NCBI GenBank assembly: GCA_916610825.1
Contig: OU744446.1
Coordinates: 22,515,223-22,579,222 of the forward strand
DNA: 64,000 bases
DNA from: Haliclystus octoradiatus
Lineage: Eukaryota; Cnidaria; Staurozoa; Stauromedusae; Haliclystidae
Direction: 5' to 3'
Part shown: piece by piece, positions 20,601 through 30,372 of the stretch
Numbering within the stretch: position 1 is the first letter of the stretch
Layout: each line of letters opens with the position of its first letter
The notes under the pieces: generated by a model
Seen by the model: only the letters and a program-made list of their open reading frames with translations
Databases searched by the model: none
What the model was told of the DNA's origin: nothing
Translations under genes and position numbers: made by a program

Positions 20601-22100
20601 TTCTCTGTAACATTATCATGTCATTGGTAGTATTAGGTTTTAATCTGACATGACTCTACACATATATACCATCTACATACCTTCTGTTAGTACATTACTT
20701 GAAAATGATTTGTTTTCATCGCCAGTTTCACTATCACTTATAGAGGGTGGGTGTTTGAAATGAAACTCTGCAGTTGCAGATGATTGTTGATATGTTTCAG
20801 ATGTCTTTAAGATCTGTTTAAGTTTGGTTGTTGATGCATACGTTTGTTGATCATTCAAAACGTCACGACCCATTTCAATGTTTGATGCAGATATTTTGCG
20901 TCTTTTTGAGTGGGAACTGTTCTGTTCATTTAAAGCACTTAACATCACCTCTGAAGAGCTTCTTGATCGAGGTCGCATTTTGTTGTTGTATTCAAAGGAT
21001 AAAGGCTCGTGGATAGATCCTTGTTTTGCTGAATCAATGAGCGCAGACAAAGGTCTAGGGGTTGATGGTGTTATTGCAAATGATAGGTCTTTCATAAGGG
21101 TAAGTAGCGTTATTACTCTGGGTTCAACTGCAATAAGACAACAACAAGAAAACTAATATCCAATACTTATCTGATGGTTGTAGTTAGTGATTATGTAGGC
21201 CTAATAGCATGCGATTAGTTATTACACAGTGGCGAATGTCTATAAAGTATATCTCCTGCATCCGTGATATTATTTTTTAGTGTGGCTGCTTAAACTGACA
21301 GAATATTACTGCATTGACGACTGAAGTATACCTACCATTATCACGTTGCTTGTGCATAGCGCGTAATGCCTTTGAACTACCAAAATGCTTGAACCGTCGC
21401 TCTGCTTCTTCATAAAACCACTCTGCTGACTTTCGTTTTACTTCCCTTTTCTTGACACAGAGAAGACAGAGGTGATGATCTTGGCAATTAAACTTTAGAA
21501 TCCATCGACATTTTGGACATATCTCATTTTGACATGACAAACAATTTTTACTTCTGCTAACAAAGCAACAGAATTTGAGAAGATTCGTACCACATAACAT
21601 ACAGCAGTCACCAAAGATGTTGTGAGAATGTGAAGACTTGAGGGCAACCTCTCGTTTCATTTCTTCAAGTTTCCTTTGAAGTTTCCTGTAATAACAAAGC
21701 CATTTATTAATAATTATGCATTCTGCTTTTTTAAAATTAAGAATATTATATATGTTGTAGCCTACCAATCCCATGCTGCAGCAACTGTAGTACCACATCT
21801 TAACAAAGTAGGCCTACCTAGATTACTAGATATCAATAGAAAATTGATTTTCTACTCATCATCATCATCATTTATTCAGAAATACCTGATAAGTGTGCAT
21901 AAACTGATAACAATATCAATACACCTTTTTCACAGGACTGACTATTCTAAGATATACATATAAAAAGGGAAAATGTTCCACATAAATTACCTGATGCGTT
22001 GATGCTCAGTCTTTCTTAAAGCAAAATCTTTTGTAATAACATCCAAAATATGTCTGCATTCGTCATCTGTTAGATGAGAAACATCTACGTGTCGACCCAT
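17617..22100 (-). CDS. Slac2/Slp-type Rab27-effector-like protein with a C-terminal membrane helix (five exons)
   Basis: Exons on the minus strand: 22100-21991, 21685-21336, 21127-20681, 20280-20184, 17644-17617. Phases agree at every junction and give 343 residues. Residues 1-153 are a Rab-binding domain: MGRHVDVSHLTDDECRHILD, a helix, four CxxC pairs (about 64-113), then SAEWFYEEAERRFKHFGSSK, where EWFY sits in place of the SGAWFF-type Rab27 contact. This is closest to melanophilin and MyRIP (Slac2). Residues 154-302 are a Ser/Pro/Lys-rich, probably disordered linker (TPSTPRPLSAL, RPRSRSSSEV). Exon 4 encodes a hydrophobic helix (about 305-328, FIGIALMTVALSLLLSFITC) and the protein ends 15 residues later in an acidic tail, EEEDEKGI. 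Known Slac2 proteins have a myosin-binding region and Slp proteins C2 domains; a tail anchor is unexpected. The last two exons rest on splice sites and phase alone. AATAAA at 17381-17386 (minus). Confidence 0.75.
18143..18202. repeat. Perfect 30-bp tandem duplication
   Basis: The unit ggagcttttttaataaaaaa plus tgtccagcaa occurs twice, head to tail, at 18143-18172 and 18173-18202. It lies in the last intron of the Slac2-like gene. Identity is complete, so it is recent or an assembly artefact. Confidence 0.85.
18203..20183. other. Intron 4 of the Slac2-like gene
   Basis: No exon, RNA gene or classifiable repeat was recognised here on either strand. Frames are short and AT-driven. Confidence 0.4.
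21855..21960 (-). repeat. LINE 3'-end repeat with ATG-repeat tail, copy 1
   Basis: Read on the minus strand, this ends in ctgaataaatgatgatgatg. The plus strand shows catcatcatcatttattcag, then cctgataag, cataaa and tttttcaca-ggactga. The same order of words occurs at 60415-60500. An AATAAATGATGATG end is typical of CR1/L2-type LINE or dependent SINE 3' termini. It falls in intron 1 of the Slac2-like gene. Confidence 0.5.
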
Positions 22101-24101
22101 GACAGTCTTAAGCAGGACAAGTGCAACAAGGCACACGTTGAAATAAATGCCAAACTAGTAAGTAGCTTCTTCAGTATACTGATAACGGAGTATATACTTC
22201 AGTACAACGCAGACAATTTAGATACCTTTAGTATGAGAAGCAATGCGATCATCTAAGGGGTGAAAACATCTATATTATGTATGAGAATGCTAGGAAAACA
22301 AAACATAATTCGTAATTTGTGCAAATCATTCATTTCTAGATTATTAAAAATAGACAACAAACGGTAACCCACAAACGAGGTGTGCAAGAAAATGAAAATG
22401 AGATGGAACAGTTTCCATGGTAGCACTTCCGGCAGTAGAAGCAAAGGCAGCCTGATGGTAGCAGCTGTGGAGAGATCTAATGTTTTGATTTTGAACGATC
22501 AGAAACTGTTTCAATTTATTTTTTCAGCTTAATAAGAAAATAAAGAATACGTTTTTTTTAAGACTTTGCTTTTGCCAGATGTTGAAAACAGAACTTAATT
22601 ATTTGTTTATGTCAACAGAAAATTACTTACGCATTTTCTTTCAAAGAATAATTGATCACTAATCTAACCTATAAAAACGTTAGGCTGACGTTTGTGGTGT
22701 TACTCTCATGGTGAATCATGTGTCGACAACACATTTCTACTGATGATATCATAATAAATATACTTTATAAGAAACTGTTTCAAATACCTCTCAACACGAT
22801 CCGTTTCTTGACGTGCTTGATTCCACTGTTATCAAACAATCAAAAACCATCTATTTTAAACATAGAATTGCATCACGAATCGACTTATTTTGAAGTAATA
22901 CAGAAGTTATTTCAATTGTTTGCAGATAATTGATGTAACCAGTCCAGTAAAAGGTTTTTTCAAGTAAGTTAACTTTCTGTCAAACCCAAGCAGTAAATAT
23001 GTGTGACAGTGCAGCCATGTGATAATTGTTTCTATATTCTCTGGAGGTTATTTCGCAAGTGTTTCGAATGGTAGAGCGTGTACGTCTGGCTGGCAGTAAA
23101 CACCAAATTATTATCATTCTCTGAAGGTGCTATTATTGGCTATTATTCGTGGCAGCACGCATGGCCATCCCCGCACTTGTAACAATAGACGCAGGTGTCT
23201 TGAAACAGCAGAATGGCTGACAGACACATACACAGAGGAACCCACTGGCAATTAAGACTTTGTCATGTATTGTCTCGAAATCAATCGATTCATTCAAACC
23301 CCAGAGCATGAATATGTATTCCCAGAATACTATTCTTTTCAAATCAACTGTTCTCAATTAGATTTAAATGACACTATTCGGTCACTAACTAATCCTTAAA
23401 TTTAATATAAATAGCAATGACCTTCTTCTATCACCCATCGTTCACTTTTCCTCCGATAGTTTCCTTCTCTTTGTAATGCTAAGCGTTATTGTCCTCCGAG
23501 GCTGCATTTCAACGACCGTGAACAGACAACCGACAATATTCGGATATTTCATTCATCCTCTAGTATTTACACAGTAAACAACAAAATGATGATCGATCCT
23601 GGACTGGTCGCACGTGTCTTAATCGATCAACATCATGTTATCACACTTCATTCGCGTTATTTTTCTACAATAATCTTCAAAAACAGCCAAATCTAAACTC
23701 GAAAGTAAATATTGATTGTTGTCAAGTTATCAACTTGTACACGAATTATTTTTTTTTCAAATTGCATTTGTCAACTATAGAACTTATAAATGAGGGTTTT
23801 AAGAGCTCTTAAAACTAAAACTGTACTTGTAATGAATAAAATTTTAGTAAGTCATATCAAATACAGTAAAAAAGAAAAGTTAAAGAAGCAAATCGCTGTA
23901 TGAAGTCTATGCTCGCGGAAGGATATATATCTGAAAATTGGGTGTAGACTATACACTGAATTAACTCAAGATGGAGAAATCTACATTCGCTTATTTTCGA
24001 TTTTCTTCAAACCTGAGCGCGAAACCTCGCTCTGGAAAGCGAGGCTCAATTACAAGAGCTGCAATCAGTCCAATTTTTACTTGTACAGACTACAGTTCTA
24101 C
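22101..24101. other. Intergenic sequence upstream of the Slac2-like and AGK-like exons
   Basis: The divergent interval between the Slac2-like start (22100, minus) and the AGK-like exon (24336, plus). I see no coding exon. A short hairpin, cctcgctctggaaagcgagg, is at about 24026-24045. Promoters of both genes should be here but no specific site can be supported. Confidence 0.4.
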
Positions 24102-24275
24102 TTACTGTTAGTTAGTCTGTTATTACAGTATTTACACATTAAATAGATGCTATCATGCTAAGATGCTGCTGTCACTATGCTTACTCGAATTGCCTGCATG
24201 TAACATTTTTAATTTGACAACAATGATTATGCACCGTCAGTGTGATTTCAACAATGATTATGCACCAACTTAAAT
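24102..24275 (+). mobile_element. Solitary LINE B 3'-UTR copy
   Basis: These 174 bp match 29631-29804, the sequence that starts one base after the LINE B ORF2 stop, with about two differences and no length change. It is therefore a fully 5'-truncated LINE B copy, or one side of a direct repeat that flanks LINE B. It ends 60 bp before the AGK-like start codon. Confidence 0.85.
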
Positions 24276-24335
24276 ATACACGAGGGAGGCTGCTACGACA
24301 GAGCTGCATTTTTGTATGAAAATGGATTTTTCGTG

Positions 24336-24439
24336 ATGGCAAAAAGGCTCATCAAAACACTGCGGACTAACTGGAAAAAATCTGTTTTTGGATCCATTGC
24401 GTTGGTCTGGGGATCATCTTACTTAGCTTCAAGATACAG
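24336..24439 (+). CDS. AGK: Acylglycerol-kinase-like first exon (orphan)
   Basis: ATG 24336 opens 34 codons: MAKRLIKTLRTNWKKSVFGS, then IALVWGSSYLASRY, ending in phase 2 at a gtaaaa donor. The xxFKTLRxxWKKxxxG...LxxWG pattern with a short hydrophobic stretch is the N-terminal mitochondrial-targeting exon of acylglycerol kinase (multi-substrate lipid kinase, also part of the TIM22 translocase). No exon 2 (the diacylglycerol-kinase catalytic part) was found downstream in this window: the following 5 kb are LINE B, then comes an LRR gene on the same strand. Either AGK was broken by the insertion, or its remaining exons lie beyond the window or were missed. Confidence 0.6.
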
Positions 24440-24627
24440 GTAAAAAATTTATTGATTGCACATCGTATTATTTTCAAAAAGAGGGAGTCAAAGTCAGTCA
24501 GTAGCCTAGTCAGCTAGTCTACTTGTGTCTTGTAAGTTGTAACTTGTCCTTGTCTGTTCTCTTAATTAAAGTGTATAGGCCTAAGGGAAGGGAAGTAAAT
24601 TTTCAAACTCAAATAAGGTACATAGCA

Positions 24628-25247
24628 ACAAACGCATACAACATCAACATAACAAAAATGCAGCAGAATTAATAACTGAGGAAAATAGCTGCACAGTCAA
24701 TGTTGCAAAAAACGTTGTCCACGAACTTATTCATGATAAACCTGGCTTAATCAATGAAGTAGAAAGTATACCCAATATTGTTGATAGCACAGATGAAGAC
24801 TTTGCTTCAAATGAACAGGTATTAATCAATGAGGTCAATGAAATCAATGTCACCATTGCAGATATTGTAGATGGGGACACCACTCACTTCAATCCTGGCA
24901 TAATAAACGATAATACCAATATAGATGCAATTGATAATACAATAGTCACTCACAATCTTGCAAATGATAATACAGCCAACAATGTACCATTATCACAAAC
25001 TCCTATATGCGAAAACTTGTTTAAAGGTAGATGCAATCATGGACTAAAAGGCAGAGGCTGCTCCTCTTATCACCCCCCAATTTGCCAACGCTTCTTGCAT
25101 AATGGAAATTTAAAGATGGCTGCACCAGACAGAATTGTAAATTCTTCCATCCATTCATTTGCCCAAATCTTTTGTGACCCGTTGCTGTTTGGTTGAAGAT
25201 TGTAATGCAGGATACCATCTGCGTGGGACAAGTCGTAAATTGCAGCC
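24628..25247 (+). pseudogene. LINE B ORF1, zinc-finger part
   Basis: A frame without stops runs through an acidic Asn/Ile-rich region into a cysteine-histidine module: CENLFKGRCNHGLKGRGCSS, YHPPICQRFLHNG, then in a shifted frame GCTRQNCKFFHPFICPNLL and YHLRGTSRKLQP. The C-x(7)-C-x-HG-x(5)-C-x(3)-HP-x(2)-C layout is seen in ORF1 proteins of CR1-like LINEs, which bind nucleic acid. A single frameshift after FLHNG and the transposon at 25250 break it. The frame resumes at 26495 (TPPQLVPPRLQEV). Confidence 0.65.
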
Positions 25248-25249
25248 TA

Positions 25250-26494
25250 GGGGAGCAGGGTGAATTGGAACAAATTTTCTTAAAAAAATTATTGCTCTAA
25301 AACGGCTCACGCAAAACTCACAATTTTGGTATCGATTTGTAGGAAATTGTCTGTGAAGTTTATAATGCAAAATACCTGAATATTGTCAAATCAAAGTTGA
25401 AACAATGTTTAAAGGAAGAATGACATTTTTTCAAAACCGCGATTTTGCGAAAATGTGGGGTGAAACGGAATGACCACAAATTTACCATTATTTCATTGAA
25501 TTTGTTCAAATAAATTGAGTATCATAGCTATTGAGCCTTTAAAAATTGATATCAACAATAATAAATTAGATAGATAAAGAAACTTACTTCCAAATATAAA
25601 TTTATAAGATTATTATTTTCCATTCGAAAAAATGTGTCTCCGTAAAACACAATAACATTTTCCCGTACTAGTATAATTTTTCAAATTTCAGTTATAATTG
25701 AGAGAATATGAGTAAGGTTAATCATTCAAATGAGTTTTAATTAGATTTAACCAATATAATATGAATAAAACAACATTTAATTTCATGCAGTCCTTCGACA
25801 AAGTCGCTTTCCTTCCGAAGGTGTCAAATTCAAAGAAACCGCTCATGCAAATGTTTTGTTTACATTATAATTCACACTGATTCACGAAGGAAATAATAAG
25901 TCAAAACAAGACAATACAAACTCATTAATTTTACGTTGAAAATAAAACAACAAAAAGATCAATGGTTCATAGAAATAATACCAGGCTATTTACTAATGAA
26001 AAGAGGCAATTGAACCAATTTAATGGATTAATTTGAATGATTTCTTCTTGGTGTGAAATCAAAGGCGGAGCAACAACAAAGAAAAGCAGTGTGAAGCCAG
26101 ACTGTGATTGAAATGTTTCCCGCCGTGTTCCAATCAACCCCATTGTGAATCTTGCAACGTAAACACTATTTACTAGAAAGTTTGTTGGAAAAGACAAAAA
26201 TGACAACTGCCTACGTCATAACACGGAAATTCTCTACACAATGGTATGCAATAACACCTGATGCGTGAAGAAATGAAAATAAAATCAAACGGGATGTGAA
26301 AAGCGAATGACTTGCATCGCGCGTACAAATTTTCAAAGGCTTATAATATTTTATTTACTTTATGTATCGAAATGAAACTTTACACAATGTTTAGACTATA
26401 TAAGAACAATGTTCTGCTGCAATTTTGTAATTTTTGAGTCTTTAAAAGTTGTGTATTCCGATTCACCCCCGTTCCATTTCACCCCGCTCTCCCC
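25250..26494. mobile_element. Non-autonomous TA-target DNA transposon (1,245 bp)
   Basis: Terminal inverted repeats: left ggggagcagggtgaattgga, right (reverse complement) ggggagagcggggtgaaatg. It is flanked on both sides by TA (25248-25249 and 26495-26496). Removing the element and one TA rejoins the LINE B ORF1 frame (KLQP to TPPQLV) without any gap, which proves the boundaries. Subterminal copies of the ggggtgaaa-type word occur at about 25445 and near the right end. No transposase frame is present. TA duplication points to the Tc1/mariner or a related group. Confidence 0.85.
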
Positions 26495-27623
26495 TACTCC
26501 ACCACAACTAGTTCCTCCAAGGTTACAGGAGGTAATCCCAAGTCCTACTTGGTCTGGAATTCACAATGCAGTTGAAAACTCTTCAGAATTTTCAACTCAT
26601 CCAACTTCTACGCAACATTTTTTGGGATATCCCCTTCAACCACCAATCCCACCGTGGCAGGAAGAAATTCATCAGCAGAATACAAGAATTGCATTACTAT
26701 GCCAGCAAATGAATCGCTTTATGTCATTACTAGAACACCTTCCAGCTTTACAAATGAAAACTCCTGTTTCACACACGATTGCTTAAATCATTTTGATGCT
26801 TCTACTAACATAGATATTCCAAATACGTCAATAAATAGTTGTACACAGCAATCTACATCTACAGAAGATAACAATGGCAACACAAGCAACTTATCTTCTA
26901 ATTCAGTCACTCCTCTACGCTTGCTTTCATTTAATTCTCGCTCATTGGTCAACAAATTAGCCGAATTACATATGCTTTTACTATCAAACCAATATGATAT
27001 CATTACTATCACTGAAACATGGCTTTCATCTCGAATTCCAGACAGTCTCCTTTTAAATGACTCTGATTATGTCGTCGTACGATGCGATCGTGAAATTAAA
27101 ACTGGCGGTGGTGTAGCTATCTTTCTCAAAAGCAAAATTGATTTAGCATTGTTACTCTCCATACTTATAACACCGAACATATCACTATTGATATTGGTCC
27201 TGCAAAACAAAAGACTTGCAGGATTGTGTGTATTTATAGTCCTCCATCATCTGCCTTGAACTTGCAAGAAAATATCAATCTCTGTCAATCTATTGAGTCT
27301 GAAGTATCCGCAACTTTTCCATTTTATATGACAGGTGACTTCAATTTACCACTTATTGATTGGACAGTACCTCTTAGTAAAGTTACTACAGTTTAAATTC
27401 ATCAGTTATAGAACAATTCACTCCAAGCTGCGATCACTCAATGATTGAGATTGATCTTGATATTCAAAATTGTACACATTATAATCCTACCTATCAAAAG
27501 ATTTAAGACTCCTAACTTCAGAAAAGCAAATTATCAAGAAATATGTCGTGTTTTGTCTTCAATAAATTGGAACTCGTTATTTTTTAACTGCATCAATGTT
27601 GAACAATAGGCTACTGGCTAAAG

Positions 27624-29630
27624 TTGTGCTCTGTTTTTGATAGTATTATTTATGATGATAATTTAGTTCCAAAATATAAATGTGGTAGGGTAAGGAAATA
27701 CCCTGGTTACCCTAAGCATATACGTCACCCTGCAGAAAAAAAGTGTCAACTATATCATTTATCAAAAGACGATCCATCTTTAAAGTCGAGCTATAATAGC
27801 GCTGCCAAGATATATGCATTAGCGGTCAAAGAATTTCATCTTCAACTTGAAAATGAGGTTGTTGAAGCTGATTCGAAGAAAAAATTCTATTCATTTGTAA
27901 ATCAAAAATTGAACTCACATCCTAAAATTCCATCACTTCAATGTCCAGACGGATCCCTTACTGATGACAATTCAATCAAATCATTTATTCTGAATAATCA
28001 ATTTGAAAGTGTTTTTACTGTAGACAATGGTGTTATCCCACCGTTTGAAAAGAAAGTTGAATCCAATACACAATTGAACTTTATTGAGTTTTCTTATAGT
28101 AAAGTTATGAACGCCATCAAAAATCTACCTTCAAAAACATCAAGAACGCCAGATTCCTACCCTGCGTTGTTCTTAAAATCAATAGCAAATGAAATTGCCA
28201 TACCACTCGCAATGTTATTTGAAATATCCTTGAAATCTGCTACTCTTCCTGCTGTATGGAAAACAGCTATTGTCAGCCCCATTTACAAGAAAGGACCTTC
28301 CAGATTAGCAGTAAATTATCGACCAATATCACTAACTTCAGTTATTTGCAAAGTTATGGAGTCTGTTATGGCGACAGACATTCTAAAGTATCTCAAAGCT
28401 CATAATTTAATCACTAAAGAACAGTTTGGCTTTATTTCTCGGCGTTCAACATGTACGCAATTATTAGCTGCTTTAAACCAGTGGTATGCTGCTGTAAATG
28501 AGCGTATGAAGGTCGATACAGTTTACATTGATTTTAGCAAGGCTTTTGACACTGTCTGTCATAGTAAATTAATATCAAAATTGAAGGGATATGGCATTAA
28601 CTATGAACTTTTAAAATGGATAAAATCTTTTTTGACTGGTCGCACCCAACAGGTAGCTGTCGGGGATTCAACATCGGGAATCCTCCCTGTAATAAGTGGT
28701 GTACCTCAGGGTTCAGTTTTAGGCCCTCTTCTTTTTATTGTCTATATAAATGACATTGTAAGCTGCTTGGAACTCAACTGTGGTATAAAACTCTTTGCTG
28801 ATGATGCTAAGATTTCGTTTAAAAGATTTACCACTGACAGTACTCCTCTACATTCTACACTTGAAAACCTCTCCTCCTGGGCAGAACGCTGCCAACTCAA
28901 AATTGCCCAAGAGAAATGCTCTGTACTTTCATTTGGGAAATCATCTATTTCGGATGCTGCGTATCAGTTAGATGGAAAGGCATTATCACGTTCATCTTCT
29001 TTGAACGATCTTGGAATCCTACTAACTGCAGATCTAAAGTTCACAGAACACTGTTCCATGCTAGCCGCTAAAGCAAAAAACCGTTCTTTCCTAATCAAGA
29101 AATGCTTTTCCTCAAATAACCCGGAGCTGTTAGCGAAAGCGTTCACAACATACGTCAGACCAATGCTTGAGTCATCTACGCCAGTCTGGAATCCCTATCT
29201 CATCAAGGACATAAATATTTTAGAAAATGTTCAACGCTCTTTCACAAGATATGTTTGTTTGAAAAATAATTCTTACAAGCCCTATGTAGATCGTCTTGCC
29301 TACCTCAACCTTGAGTCTCCAGAATTACGCCGCCTTAAGTTTAATCTTCACATGGTCTTTAGAATTTTGAAAAACTTAATTGATTTGGCTCCAGATGAAT
29401 TTTTCACTATTAAACATTCCAAATATTCCTTGCGTGGACATTCACTGACGCTGTACCCAACTAAATCATTTAACTATGACTGTTGCAAACATTACTTTGC
29501 AAATAGAATAATCAAGCCATGGAACTCTCTTCCTGAAGAAGTTATATCGTCTAGTTCTTTACAAACATTCAAATTTAAACTTAATCACGTTAATTTATCA
29601 CAGTTCTTTAACTTTTCCTTTGCCTGTTAG
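27624..29630 (+). CDS. LINE B reverse transcriptase (ORF2 C-terminal part)
   Basis: 668 codons are open from 27624; the true start is upstream because the endonuclease belongs to the same ORF. Reverse-transcriptase blocks in order: VWKTAIVSPIYKKG, VNYRPISLTSVICKVMESVM, EQFGFISRRSTCTQL, VYIDFSKAFDTVCHSKL, GVPQGSVLGPLLFIVYINDI, the catalytic LFADDAKISF at about 28790-28819 (FADD), then the thumb and C-terminal domain PYLIKDINILENVQRSFTRY and KPWNSLPEEV. This is typical of the CR1/jockey group. The catalytic residues are intact, which suggests recent activity of the family, though the endonuclease of this copy is broken. The stop TAG is at 29628-29630. Confidence 0.9.
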   Translation: MCSVFDSIIYDDNLVPKYKCGRVRKYPGYPKHIRHPAEKKCQLYHLSKDDPSLKSSYNSAAKIYALAVKEFHLQLENEVVEADSKKKFYSFVNQKLNSHPKIPSLQCPDGSLTDDNSIKSFILNNQFESVFTVDNGVIPPFEKKVESNTQLNFIEFSYSKVMNAIKNLPSKTSRTPDSYPALFLKSIANEIAIPLAMLFEISLKSATLPAVWKTAIVSPIYKKGPSRLAVNYRPISLTSVICKVMESVMATDILKYLKAHNLITKEQFGFISRRSTCTQLLAALNQWYAAVNERMKVDTVYIDFSKAFDTVCHSKLISKLKGYGINYELLKWIKSFLTGRTQQVAVGDSTSGILPVISGVPQGSVLGPLLFIVYINDIVSCLELNCGIKLFADDAKISFKRFTTDSTPLHSTLENLSSWAERCQLKIAQEKCSVLSFGKSSISDAAYQLDGKALSRSSSLNDLGILLTADLKFTEHCSMLAAKAKNRSFLIKKCFSSNNPELLAKAFTTYVRPMLESSTPVWNPYLIKDINILENVQRSFTRYVCLKNNSYKPYVDRLAYLNLESPELRRLKFNLHMVFRILKNLIDLAPDEFFTIKHSKYSLRGHSLTLYPTKSFNYDCCKHYFANRIIKPWNSLPEEVISSSSLQTFKFKLNHVNLSQFFNFSFAC

Positions 29631-30210
29631 TTACTGTTAGTTAGTCTGTTATTACAGTATTTACACAGTAAATAGATGCTATCATGCTAAGATGCTGCTG
29701 TCATTATGCTTACTCGAATTGCCTGCATGTAACATTTTTAATTTGACAACAATGATTATGCACCGTCAGTGTGATTTCAACAATGATTATGCACCAACTT
29801 AAATCTAGGTTAGTGACATGTTTGGAAGTTTTGGAACCAAAGTATTTGTAACTCAATTGGACTGCTTTTAGTGCTTTATAGATATATATAATAAATCGAT
29901 AAATGCAAATAATAATTTTTAACAAATAGTTCACAAATTCTTTTAATACACTGTTTTTTTTTACCTTTTTAATTGTATATATTGTAAAGCTCTATTGGAT
30001 AATTTTTGTAGATTTAGCACTATATTAAATAAATATTAGTATCATTATTATAATATAATAATAATAATGTGGTATCTAGCAGCAGTTGAGATAGTGCTCG
30101 ATGTCATTTGACAGAGCGTAAATAATAATAATGGAGTCAAATACTACGCATTCATTTTCTGTAACTTAAAGCTTCTCGCTTTATGCGATCATCAGACAGA
30201 TACTATAGTT

Positions 30211-30262
30211 ATTATTAGTATTATTATTATTATTATTATTACTATTATTATTATTAATTATT
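30211..30262. repeat. TTA/ATT microsatellite
   Basis: An interrupted run of att/tta triplets of about 50 bp. A similar short aataat run lies at 30055-30065. Confidence 0.8.
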
Positions 30263-30372
30263 ATTTGTTTTTTCTTTCCATAAACGAACATTCATGGCTT
30301 TAGAAGTCAAAGCTCAAAGTGACTGCGTGCTATTGCTATACGAGTCTCATATAAATTGATTAATCATTGGAC

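Larger units (their letters stand above)
24580..29804 (+). mobile_element. CR1-type LINE (LINE B), nearly full-length
   Basis: A non-LTR element with ORF1 (24628-25247, continuing 26495-26786 after an inserted transposon), an AP-type endonuclease (about 26880-27480), an intact reverse-transcriptase ORF (27624-29630) and a 174-bp 3' UTR. Endonuclease motifs: LSFNSRSLVNKLAEL, ITETWLSS, YMTGDFNLPLIDW, CDHSMIEID. It carries a frameshift near 27165 and stops near 27396 and 27505, so this copy cannot encode a whole ORF2. The element has no visible terminal repeats apart from the 3'-UTR duplicate at 24102-24275. The exact 5' end is uncertain. Confidence 0.85.

Noticed and set aside
20828-21156. Plus-strand frames opposite the Slac2-like exon 3
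   Set aside because: They are antisense shadows of a well supported minus-strand exon.
30170-30206. Hammerhead-like ctgatga on the minus strand (ctgatgatcgcataaagcgagaagc)
   Set aside because: A stem tcgc/gcga is possible, but the following gaaa is gaag and no stem I is seen. I do not claim a ribozyme.
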